NCBI GenBank assembly: GCA_039619475.1 | Contig: CM077115.1 | Span: 147,688,274-147,752,273, forward strand | Length of the DNA stretch: 64,000 nt | Direction of reading: 5' to 3' | DNA from: Icerya purchasi | Lineage: Eukaryota; Arthropoda; Insecta; Hemiptera; Monophlebidae | Shown here: positions 44,824 to 56,300 of the stretch, one piece after another | How the letters are laid out: each line of letters begins with the position of its first letter | Numbering within the stretch: position 1 is the first letter of the stretch | The notes under the pieces: model-generated | The model's database searches: none | What the model was told of the DNA's origin: nothing | What the model saw: only the letters and a program-made list of their open reading frames with translations | Position numbers and translations under genes: made by a program

Positions 44824-46431
44824 TAGTGAGTAACGAAAATATTCGGACATTAGGTAATTTTTTCATTTTTTGAGTAAAAACTTGTGCTTATGCAAACTTT
44901 TTGAAAAAAATATAAGGGTATGTTGTTAGAACAGAGCATAAGGTAATAAATGAATTCAGAAAAAAAAATCCATCAATAAAACCACCAAAAAAAAAATGAA
45001 TAACGTAACGTAATACACTTTCAAGCGGCAACAAAAATATTCGGATGCGTACGTACGTTGAGCAGTAATTGGGTTTTTCCATGAGACAACAATGTGCGTT
45101 CACCGGGGGTGAATCATTTCATACCAAAGGCAACCTGTTAATGAACCGCTGATCGACATTTGACATTTTACATTCATGTTTACGTTCGGTTTAAAAATTA
45201 TTGAAAAAAATGCCTCGTAAAGAAAAAACTCGTCTTTTGAGCAACGACAGTTGGTGATTCGTAATTATAGTAAAGGATTTTCTGTTCGTAAAATTTCGAC
45301 ATTTTTAAATAATGAGAAAAAGCTCTGTCGGCGACATCATTAAATGTTTTGAAAAAGAAGATCGGATAGACTCGATTCCACAAACAAGTCGGCCACAGAA
45401 ATTGTCAACACGTGATCAGCGGTTCATAACGAGGCGGGTAAAGAAAAATCCAGCAATTAGTGCGCTTAAATTATCTACGAAACTACTAGAAAGATTTAAT
45501 ATTAAAGTTCACCCATAAACGATACGTCAAACAATTAAAAAGCGCGCGAAAAAAACCTTTAGTTAGCGAAACAAATTGAAAAAAAACGTTTCAACTTTGT
45601 AAAGGGACATGCTAATCGTGACGTAATTTTTTGGAAAACTGCGATTTTTACCGACGAAAGTAAATTCAATGTTTTCGGAAGCGACGGGCGTCTAAAAATT
45701 TGGTTAAAAAATACAACCTGAACACGACGGTCAAACATGGTGCAGGAATTCTTACGGTGTGGGGATGTTTCGCTGCGTCTGCGGTCGGTAACTTGGAGGT
45801 AATATGAATGCGGATACATACGTCGACCTTCAGAATAGAAATTTGAAATCTAGTGCTGAAAAATTGGGTCTAGAAAATAATTTTAAGTTCTACCAAGATA
45901 ATGACCCTAAACATAAATCGTACAAAGCGCGGTCGTGGCTATTGTACAACTGTCCGAAGGTCATGGAAACACCACCTCAATCTCATCGAAAATTTGTGGG
46001 ACCACTTGGATCGAAAAATTCGGGAAACAAATACCAGAAGGAAAACACAGCTAAAAATAATTGTCAAGCTAGAGTGGCGAAAAATTTCACCAGAATTTAC
46101 AGCAAAATTAGTCGAATCGATGCCCAGGAGGATGAAATTCAACAGAAAGGGTTCCCAACAAAATATTAAAGGTATTTTAAAATTGAATTTTTGAGTTTTT
46201 ATCGAAGCTGTCCGAATATTTTTGTTGCGTCTTAAATAGACTATTTTTATTTTGTATCTAATTTCCGCTTGTTATTATTATTGTGCATCGAAAGTTTTTA
46301 CCGTCTCTATTACCTAATGCTCTGTTCTAACATACTTTTGGATTTTTTTTTTAAAAAGTTTGCATAAACACAACTTTTTAATCAAAAAATGAAAAAGTTA
46401 CCTAGTGTCCGAATATTTTTGTTGCTCACTG
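44824..46431 (+). mobile_element. Tc1-like element B with long inverted repeats
   Basis: The left end TAGTGAGTAACGAAAATATT (44824) and the complement of the right end CAGTGAGCAACAAAAATATT (46431) stay alignable inward for about 50 bp (...ATTAGGTAA..TTTTCATTTTTTGA). A further matching block, including AACAGAGCATTAGGTAATA, gives total inverted ends of over 100 bp. TA flanks both ends (44822-44823, 46432-46433). Length 1608 bp. The CAGTGAG terminus is shared with element A, suggesting related families. Confidence 0.88.
45210..46194 (+). pseudogene. Tc1-like transposase of element B, broken
   Basis: Starting MPRKEKTRLLSNDSW and then a stop, the coding continues in shifted frames: IDSIPQTSRPQKLSTRDQRF (DNA-binding domain), AIFTDESKFNVFGSDGR (first catalytic Asp kept), FYQDNDPKHKSYKARSWLLY (second Asp kept), then HLNLIENLWDHLD. 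Just before the third catalytic residue a deletion and frameshift remove most of the SPD.NP motif that should precede IENLW. It is inactive. Confidence 0.82.
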
Positions 46432-47888
46432 TATGTTCATTCGATGCAGCGCTTCATTACGCTACATTTTTAAGCATTTAACGCGATATAATATGAAGAC
46501 GAGTATAATTTATACGGATCGTATTTTTAAAAAGCGTTTCTGATCTCTGAAATTTCTACGTCATTCCTAGAAGCATTTAATCGTGGGTAAGTTATTAGAG
46601 GATTATGATTTTTTATATTTAAAATATTACACTACATTTTCCGTAAAATGTCTATTATTTTATAAAAACGTGAAAAAGTTAAGTTCCATTATTGTATTAT
46701 TGGACAATTTCAAGTTTTTGAAAATTCCAAAATGTTTTGTATTATAAGCCATTAAGTATGTAACAAAACAAATTGTAAATGTTTCAAACATGTCCCTGGT
46801 GTAATATAAACAGAAACTATCAACACTCTTTTATCATTAATTATAGGCTGTACGGCGAAATACTACTAACTTCATCTCATTCTGTTACAAAGCGTTTAAT
46901 TTGAACATACTCGGGATCAAATTTAAATAATTCGTGTTCAATTGAAGGAAGTTATGTCATCTTTTGTGAAATATTCCAACAGCATTAGCTGTAACTTCAT
47001 TTCTTTTAAAACGTGATACAATTTATTTCCATAAAAGTGTTTTAAAAATTCTAAATCAGTTGCTATATGCTCGGATATCGATCGTTTAATTATAAGTTTT
47101 ACAATCAAATCCGATTTGAACGGTTCATGAAGGTGTTCTTGATGTTTAGTTTTGCGTTTCTAAAAGTATTACAGGAATATTCTGTCTGTTTACGTTTACG
47201 ATTTTCTGTTGCTTCTTCCTTCTATTACTTATTCTCTTTAGAATTAACGTTTTCTTGGTGAGATTTGATTATTAAATATTTTTCTTCATCCCTAGCTGAT
47301 GAAAGGAATGATGGATTAATTAATAACAATTGGAAATCACGACTCTGAGCTTTATCATGTTATTGTTCACGATATAATTTTTGTTTGTGTGCATTAGAGA
47401 GTAACAGTTTTATCAATCCACTATAATTTAACAAATAATGCAAAGAATAGAGTAAATATTACGTAGCTACAGTAAACATTTGCCGATAATTTAACTCAAT
47501 ATTAATAATAACACGTTTTTTATAGAGAAAAATTTTCTGTTAATGCAAATTTAATTTGTTGTACAAAGCAAAAACATATATGTTAAATTTATACAATTTT
47601 CATTAAATAACCTTAAAGAGATTTAGGACTATGTCAAGTTAATTTTACAAATGTAAAATTATTTAAACATTTAGTTTTATTTTTAATTAAAAACAAATAT
47701 TACTATGAACAGAGCAGTACGTAATACTTACTAATTTTTTTTCTATAATTAAAAGTTGATTTTGTTTCTGAAATGTAGCCGCTTAACTCAACTTCCAATT
47801 ATTTAATACACTATTATATTTACCATTTCTCCACCTTTTTTTCAAAGGAATTATATATGTATAATTAATAACTTATAATTCTTGTAAA
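46432..47888. other. AT-rich sequence; possible decayed coding on minus strand
   Basis: The complement of 47310-46930 has coding-like patches (ARDEEKYLIIKSHQENVNSK; LEFLKHFYGNKLYHVLKEMK) broken by stops. The family is not recognised and it is probably an old transposon. Confidence 0.3.
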
Positions 47889-47927
47889 AGATTTTTCGTT
47901 ACAGAAGTTAATAAAAAAAAATCTATT

Positions 47928-47969
<42 letters not shown>

Positions 47970-48002
47970 TTTTATTTTTATTAACTTCTGTAACAAAAAA
48001 TC
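47889..48002. repeat. Hairpin element with an (AG)n loop
   Basis: The arms GATTTTTCGTTACAGAAGTT and, as complement, GATTTTTTGTTACAGAAGTT extend for about 34 bp, through ..AATAAAAA.AAATC. They flank a pure AG run (about 47929-47965). Confidence 0.75.
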
Positions 48003-48069
48003 ATTCAGATACATATAATGAAAAAAATGAACACTACTAAGTATTTCTAACTTACAACATATATTGGAA

Positions 48070-48313
48070 ATGTCTATTACTTTCCTCTCGGTACCGCGCT
48101 GCACGTTTGACAAGGTTGCGGAATACATTTTTCAGTTTTCGGCTCTACTGAGAATTATGAGCGAAAATGATTGATCAGCCGCTTAATTGTGCTTTTATTA
48201 GGCACAGGTGAATCGTGAAATTCTTTTTTGAACCGTTCTCGAACGATCGCGTACGAAGCAGAACGAAAGTAATGTTCAATAATGAACGCCCGTTTTTTTG
48301 CACACAGCGCCAT
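48070..48313 (-). pseudogene. DUF4817-type transposase N-terminus, relic
   Basis: From the ATG at 48313: MALCAKKRAFIIEHYFRSAS, then FKKEFHDSPVPNKSTIKRLI, NHFRS and a stop. This is the N-terminal helix-turn-helix (DUF4817) typical of insect Tc1/mariner-superfamily transposases ('F.IE.YFR......V...F...F......P....I...V..FR'). Only this domain survives. Confidence 0.65.
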
Positions 48314-48495
48314 ACTAATATTGACTCATAGTCTCTTATGCTGACGATACTAAACCGTTTCGCTCGTTCTGCAATCGATATTGCTGTGTTTAGCACACTC
48401 GTACTGATACAGGTGCAAGCACTAGATATCCTCGTTTGACCTTGTTCCCGTGTACGTACAGAATTTACGTCAGGTTGCAGAATAAATGAGATACC

Positions 48496-48497
<2 letters not shown>

Positions 48498-48527
<30 letters not shown>

Positions 48528-48531
48528 TTGA
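48498..48531. repeat. (TA)n microsatellite
   Basis: A TA run with a single TTTA interruption. Confidence 0.85.
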
Positions 48532-49480
48532 AGTTTATAAAAGGAAACTTCGAAGAATAAATAAAGCTGATATAATAAATTCAGGCGGGAAACTTCAGGG
48601 TCTGAAAAACAAGAATTTTTTCCTGAGCGTGATATCGGTAAAAAATTTATTGTTCGGAGGTAGCAAAACCGTACTTTAATTTAATAAAATCATTATCGGA
48701 AATGATAATTTTTATGATACAACATTCGATGTTTATTATATATGTTAAATTTCATTGAGTGGCGCGTTATGAATTTTAAGTGATTTTTTAGATTGCTTTA
48801 AATTCTATATTCCGCATATTCCTGGCATGCTTTTTGTTATTTTGGTGTTCAAAAATTAGAGCCATGAACCTTACGAATTTTCTGAGAAATCGTTTTAATG
48901 CTATTTATGAGCACAATTTCATATTTTAGAATTATTGGCGTATACTTTTTTTTATCATATCATTAGGATTATTCAGTACATTATGTGTACGGTACGTTAA
49001 AATAAAGAGAACCAAGCCGATTTTATACTGGAAGCGATTAGTGATAAATTTAAAAATCATTTATAAAACTACTTTTATTAATTTTATATTTTTATTAAGG
49101 ATTGTACGCAATTAAGGCTATTGAACGGAGAGGGGCTATTTCACGTTTTTACACAATCCGCTGGGCTTTAGATTTTCTGCGATTTTAAATCAAAACCAAA
49201 TTCAACAGTTTTGAAATTACGCACCAGCATTTATAGGTTTTACACGCTAGATTTTCTGCTTATTTGCTTATGGCATACGCCCGCGCACAATATATGAGTG
49301 TAAATTTAAAGACACTACCGCTCCGCTGGATGAAAATGTACAACTACAAAAGTTTTAAGAAATAATCTCGCATCAGTTTTGAGCAATTTGATATGTCTTA
49401 GAATTAGATCAGTCGCGTTTTAGTTGTTTTATAACATTTTAAAATGAAAATAGCATTAAAATTTACGTCCAAGCGTGAAT
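48532..49480. other. AT-rich sequence, nothing recognised
   Basis: No coding pattern or matched repeat ends seen. Confidence 0.4.
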
Positions 49481-49499
49481 ATCAAGCTGCGTACTGGTT

Positions 49500-50215
49500 T
49501 TTGTCGACGAAAGTAAAACTGCGGTGGAAATTCATCAAGAACTAAATAGTGTATACGGTGACAAGTGTATGAGTGTTCAAATGGTAACACGAGAATTCGT
49601 AAACGGTCGAGACAGCTACATGACGATGAGTGCGAAGAGTGATCAACACAATCAAAACAACGATGAAAATGTTGCACCTCTGAAACAGTTGACTCGATAC
49701 CCGTAATGTACGCTAGAAGAAATAGCCGTAAAAATTCCAAGTAGAGGTGAGTGTAGCTATTCTTTCATCCGAAATAATCATTCGTAATAATCTTAGGCTG
49801 CGCAAAGTGAATGTGTCAAACGTACCACACATCCTTACTTTTCAGAAAGAAGGCAAGACGTATGAAAGCTGCTCGTTTGTTTCTTGCTGCTTACTATGAA
49901 GAAGAGAAATCTTACCATAGAGAGCCATAACCGGAGGCGAAAAGTAAGTCTACCATTATACGCCAGGAACAAAACCATCGTCGAATAAGTGAGTAGAGAA
50001 AGGCGGACGACCAGTGAAAAAAAACAAGACCACGTTCTCTAACTGCAAAGTTTTGAAAATGTTTTTTGGGATTGTTGCGGTGTTATACTGATCAACTATC
50101 TTGAAAATGGAAGAACTATTAACGCGACATACCACTGCAACATCCTTGATCGTTTACGGGTCACAATAAATAATCAAAGACCCCGCGATAACGCGCATTT
50201 AGCTCGTGCCACGCA
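49500..50215 (+). pseudogene. Mariner transposase relic with internal deletions
   Basis: Frames contain AVEIHQELNSVYGDKCMSVQ (the mariner N-terminal 'AVEIH..L...YG..CMS...V' block) and, at about 50060-50200, FWDCCGVILINYLENGRTIN then DRLRVTINNQRPRDNAHLAR. The last piece fuses the 'LR..I...RP' region straight to 'DNA..H', showing a deletion just before the second catalytic Asp. The central part is lost or shifted and no terminal repeats were found. Confidence 0.65.
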
Positions 50216-50318
50216 GAAAAAAAAAATTGCATTAATGGTCAAAATAGTACACGGAATGCTCTGAAATAGAAATAACAATAATAATAATAATAAGGAATAC
50301 AACAAAAAAATAATATAA

Positions 50319-50324
50319 TTTATT
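50319..50324 (-). terminator. FLAD1: FLAD1 polyadenylation signal
   Basis: AATAAA on the minus strand about 55 nt after the FLAD1 stop codon, implying a very short 3' UTR. Confidence 0.6.
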
Positions 50325-50378
50325 CTTTTTCCCAGAATTAGAACTGTATACAATATTTGTACTTTAAGTTTGAAATTA

Positions 50379-53300
50379 TCAAGATGACGGTCTTCCTTCT
50401 CTTTCCGCAGAAATATTTCCCAGAAGAAATGCTGGTCTATAACAGGTGGAACCCATTTCAACATCTTTATAAATTAAGGCAGGATTTGGTACGGTATTGT
50501 GTATCTCACCAATTGACGTATAGCTAAAGACAAAAAAATAGAAAAAAAAAAAAAAAAAAAATACATATCTTATATTATTAAAAGGGTAATTCTTGTCTGT
50601 AAACGTACATACATACGGGCATAGATGTACACACAACAACAAAAAAAAAAACAAGTTCGCGCTCATGTGTATAATTGTTTTTTCGCCACCTGATGAGTAG
50701 GTAACTCATCAGGGAGATTCACAACATGAAGCGACCAGGCCCCAAAGAACTCCTCGAGCTCCCCTCCCTTTTAACAAGTGTCAACATTGTACCATATTGG
50801 CGAACGAGCATTGAAGTCGCCCATGATTATTATTTTGCGGCCCGGCAGTTCCCACAGGATCCGCTCGTGACCGCTCAGGAACGGTTCAATGTCTTGGCTG
50901 AACTAACAGTACACGGACACAGAATAAAATTCCAACGTCCGGTACTGCAATCCCACACATACGATGCGAGGGTCGGCGAAAACGGTTCTCATCACATCGA
51001 TCTCTGAGTTGGTGATAACAACTGCAGACCAAATGTCGCATGTCTTAGCAGCCAGTATTCTCCCGCCACCAAGATAGGGAAGATTACTCTGCAAAGGACG
51101 TACGGCTCCTGCAAGAGAAGCACGTCAATCCCCCGATCAGCGACCAATGCTCGAAGTTCATGGGACACCCGGGACGTTCTCTCTGCATTGAGTTGGCCAA
51201 TGTACAACAACGGATTACTGTCCATCGCGGGAAGCACCACTTTCCCCGATGTACGCGGTTTTCTCGACTAAGGCCAGTTTGGCCCGGCGTAACGATAGGC
51301 AACGGGGACCGTTAACCTTATGGGCGTGATCGTGTCCGGTGGCTCGGCAAAGCGGACACGACGGAGCCGCGGCCTTCTTTCTATAGTCGGTCGTCTTATG
51401 CCCATCGCACTCACAGTGCCTGCAAATCACCGAAGCCCGGTCGCACGTCTTCGTTACGTGTCCGAACCTGAAACACTTGTAACACTGTGGCACCTTTAAC
51501 GAGTCTGCCACATGCATCTGTGCCAGCCAACGTCAACCCGTTTAGCAGCCACTAACTCGGCCCGCGTTCCTGCATCGACGCAGATAGTCCAGTTGACAAC
51601 CGGATGGCCCCACGGCCCGGATTTGTGTCCGGGCTTCAGCGTCGTACCGGCCGCCAGTCGGTTACCTTCCCTGATGGCCGTGACGAGCTGATCACCCGTG
51701 TAATCGGCCCGAACAGCGAAGACACGGAGCTGCGATAGTCGTCCCCCCAACGCTTCAGCACGAAGGCCGATCGCGGAAATCTCCGACAGCGAAATCAGCT
51801 TTTAGGCCGATTCCGCATCGCCGACCTCGACCAGAACGCCGCTCCGGATTAGGAACACTCTCTTAACAGTGAAGCCTGCTCCTTTCGGACTCACTTTCAT
51901 GTTAAGGAGTCCCCTAATCTCTTCCGGCGTCTTATCCTTCGTACTGCTGCGGATGGCCATCAAGTGCCGTGGAGGGTTCGAGTTCTTCGGGACGGTGACC
52001 GGCAGCAGTCTACTGGTCTTACCGTCCTTCGACATGGCGGCCCTCTTTTGCGCGTTTCCAGGACGCTTTTGGCCCAGTGCGCCGTTTGCAGTCGCCGCCT
52101 TCGCATACGTCAGTACATCCTGCTCCTGTGACTCGACGGCGTACGTACTGCGGCCACCTCCCACCGGCACGACGGCCCAAGTCCTCCTCCGGGACGATAC
52201 ATTACTGCCAACGGCTTTAGAAGAGATTTTTCCTGACAAAGTTAATTTGCTGGAGAATCAATTCTAATGACTTTGCCACTTTTTGGGCTTGTTTTTGGAA
52301 GAACCAGTTGTTCTTGTTGCTGTGCTTTCTGGATACTGCAGTTTCCTTTATCTAGGTTCTTCGTTTTGCCCTGGCCTTTTTGTCCACCCGAGGCAGAAGT
52401 GGAGGCAACAAGGGTTCCAACTTTTGTGTCGCCGGAGGTCAATGTTTTTACTGGTTGTTTGCCCATAGCACCAGAAGTCGTTTTATTCGCCGTACCCTCG
52501 TTAAAGGACCGGTTCGTCGGTTCCAAGGGAATGGCGCCATTCGCGGAACATGTCCAACGTTTAATCCTGTTGGGAGCACAGCAAGTTGAAACGCTGGACG
52601 ATGTCGCGCATGACGTCCACTTCCTTCTTCATCTCGTCCGAAATTTTTCGCGATATCCGCACATGCCGTCCGGCCCGTTCGATCCAATAGTTGAGATCTC
52701 GGAATCCACGTTGACTCCCTATAACAACGAGTCGCTTTTAACGCATCTTTGCACCCACTATTGGTGCCTTCGACGGTTTTTCCTTCAATGTCCAGTGGGA
52801 CCGTAACCTTAGGCTCTTACCTTTGGTGCTGTGACCTTCGCTCAGGATTAACAGCTTCGGGGCCCCAGCCTTGATCTGCCGACAGGCGCGACGTGCAATG
52901 ATCGTCGGCTAGGTAGCCTAGGCTGCGCCCATCGACAGCAGAGTGACATTCGTGGACCATAACCTTCAGGTTGCGTAGGCTTGCGGGAGGGGCAATCTCC
53001 ACGTCAAGTAGCTTAGCTGCACGTTTCCTTAATGGAATTTCGTGAGCCATCAGCACGCCTCTATCAGCCCCACCTCTTGGTGCTTGCTGCGACGTCCCAG
53101 TACCCGGGTTTGCGCCGCCCTTAGCCCAAGGCGGTGTTTCATCGTCACAGGGCAGTTGGTTAGTCGCTGAAGCGGCCAACTCCCCGGTCAAAATGGGCCG
53201 CCAGCACAAGTATATCGTAATATATTTTCACCGGGAAAACAAGCACCGATCACTCGAGAGCACCCAAACACGGGACACAAACCACTACTAAAAACACAGA

Positions 53301-56300
53301 TACTTAAAATGTTTTAATCACTAGATTACGTCAAAGGATGGAGCAATTACGCATACTGCTAGTAAACCTTATCGTGCATTCTATAGTTATCTTGATTCTG
53401 GTTTTTTATTTTGATTTATTTCGCTCTCTTCTTTCAAATTGAGACTCTTCTCCGTGCATACTTCTCAACAAATTGACGACTTTGCCCTCTTTATCTATAT
53501 TTTACCGCTTCCTATTTTTGAATATCTCAGTATTTTCACTCTGGTTTATACTTTCCAAAAGCTCAGAGTGAATTTTATTGTTTTAACCGCATGAACATTT
53601 TTTTTTTTTTTTAAAAAAAAAGAAAGAAATACCAGTTTGCAATTATAAAATGTGCTACTCCCTTTCACAAAAACAACTCGATTAAGAAATTATAAAAACG
53701 AATCAAATTATCTAATTAGGCCGAGATTAAGTCCTAATATTTATTTCATCATTTAAATTCTAGTCAAAAATTTAAAATATGCTTACCCGTAGTTGTATAA
53801 AGGACAATACGGAACATTCATCGCTCGTAAAAAGTTCCAGATGTCGTCGTACGTCCATTCCAGTAACGGAAAAACTCGTAAAACTTGTGGCCAATCTTTA
53901 TCAGTCATCTGTTAAAATAAAATAAATAATTGTCTTTATTATCGCTATTGTTATTAGATGTGAGATATTAACTCTTAGCTTACATATTTAATTATCATGA
54001 AGCAAATAGTAAAAATAAAATTATTTTACTCTCCCTTTATTCGATCTTAAAGACGATTTTTTAATTTTTTATTTATTTTTTTTTTTAATTCTCCATACTC
54101 AGAAACATAACTACATCATAAAATTTTCAATTATTATTTTTGGGGTGATTGCCTTAACTTAAACTTCGGGAAGCTGATGAAAAAAAAAAAAAAAAAACCT
54201 GAAATATACGTGTAAAACTGTACGCTATTATAAATTACCTAATTACGATAGGTTAACGTGTAGGCTGGCTGACGCTAAAATTTCAAAAACACATTCCACC
54301 TTTACAATGTTTTAAATGTTACGATTTCAGTTTTGCGACCAAAAACTCTTCCGACAAAAATAAAAAAATATAAAACTGCAAAAATATATCAGAAGGAAAA
54401 AAATCCATCAATTATAAAACAAAACAGAAATCACAGGCTATACTTAAATAAAAATATTAAACCAATTTAACAGTAAGCGCGTACAATCATTTCGATAAAG
54501 CGAGTTCCTGATCAATTAACGTAAGAAATAGCGTACAAGTAATTATTAACTACTTACAAACTTAAAAACTTAAAAACTTCTAAATTTAAACAGCGCGACA
54601 GCTTTCCCGAGAGCTCTTATTTATTCGTGAAAGTGTGATGCACGCGTAATTGCTTAAGTTAATCAAATTAATATCTTCATCGTCAAAATTCATCACCATA
54701 TCATCTTTTTAAATGTATATATTATATTGATAAATAAATTAACGATCGAAGAAATGGTACAATTTTATATTTGGGAGTTCTAGATTCAATGGAAATGTGT
54801 AAACATGTACAGATAAACCACTAATGACGACCATTTCGAATAGTTCTATATTACTGTAAATGAGAACACGAATAGGAGACACTTGTATAAGAATTCGTAA
54901 GCTCTACATTTGGTTATAGTATTTATTCATTTCTCGAAAATTCTGATAATAATGATCTTATATTCCCAATAAATTCAAATAGCATTTATTTTCCACCATA
55001 CATTTTAATGTACACTCCTTTTTTGTTTTTAAAGTTCTGATATAATCTTTCAATTTGTGACGGTTTTCCAGTAAATTAAAAATTTCGGTTTTTTTGGGAG
55101 ATTCGGATCATTTTCATAATAGTATAACTGGTTCCTCCACTGCTCTGCGTCAGGGATGAATCCAGTGAAGGTTCTCTCCCCCCATAATTTAATATGAGCT
55201 GTTTAAGAATGCAGCAATTTAATAGGAAATAAAATTTTTTTTATTTGCTTTGTTTACAGTTATGTCAAAAATTGCTGCCAAAACATTTTGAAATGGTTCA
55301 ATAAGTCCTATATTTTTAAATTTCAAAATTACGAGATTTATTTTTGACGGAAAAATGATACTTCATAAAATAACAATAAAAAAAAAATGATCTTTTAAAA
55401 TTTGACTTTGACGTTTGCTTGCTATTCTATGAAAAAATTGATATGTTTTTATTGCAAATGTGCGAAAGATGTAAAATACTGACGAGCCGATAAAAATATT
55501 AGCTGCGGTTAGTATTTTTTATCAGCGTAAACGGGAACTATTACGGTTCACGTCGATCCATTTATCATTAATAATATCAATAAATTGTTTAAATGTTTCT
55601 TTTCGGTTTTCATTTATTATTTTTTTTAAAACAACATGATCTATAGGCAACTTCATTTCGGCGTCTCTGTTGCGTTTCTCTTGCTTTTTATTTCCAAGAA
55701 AAATTGTGGAATTTAAAAATGACGGATTGAAGAGCCCGGGTGAAGTTGGGTCCTCATTCTTGTGTCCTCAGTTCAGTCATTCTCAGTCCTTTAGACTTCC
55801 ATCCTTTTGTTCTATCTTTACTGCTGAATCTGTTGCCATCTTACAAGCCATTATTTATATTTCCTCTTCTGCAAGTACTTCCAAATTTCTTATTGTTTCT
55901 AACTCTTTAAGTGTTCTTTCAGCGTTATCTCCACTTTCCCTTTCTTCTTCCACTGATGCTATCATCCTTCCTATTCGTTTTCTTCTCCATGATCTATCCT
56001 CATCAACGTCTACCCAGGTTGATTTTCTTTAAATTCCCGGACATTGAGGCATTGATGGAAATGTAGCCGTCGACTTCTTTGCTAGAACTGCAGCTTTCAA
56101 TGGAAATTTTATTAGTAGAGTTCCAGCACATAATATTCTTATTTCAACTAAATCCTGCCAATTTAGACTTTGGCACTCTGTTTATGTTTCTCTTTTCGCT
56201 AATCCTAATTCCTTTTATCTCTTGATTAACCTTGTTCCTTCTTCTTGTCCTTGGTTCTATGATTTCCCCAGTTTGCGTCGGTCCATAATTACTAAACTAT

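Noticed and set aside
47743..47778. 36-nt minus-strand microexon candidate between a CATTTCAG acceptor and a GTAAGT donor
   Set aside because: It ends in phase 0, while the orphan terminal exon at 44205 needs two carried-over bases. There is no independent support.
50726..52806. Long plus-strand open frames (for example 52267-52806 and 51869-52267)
   Set aside because: They are antisense shadows of the R1-type LINE, produced by its high GC content.
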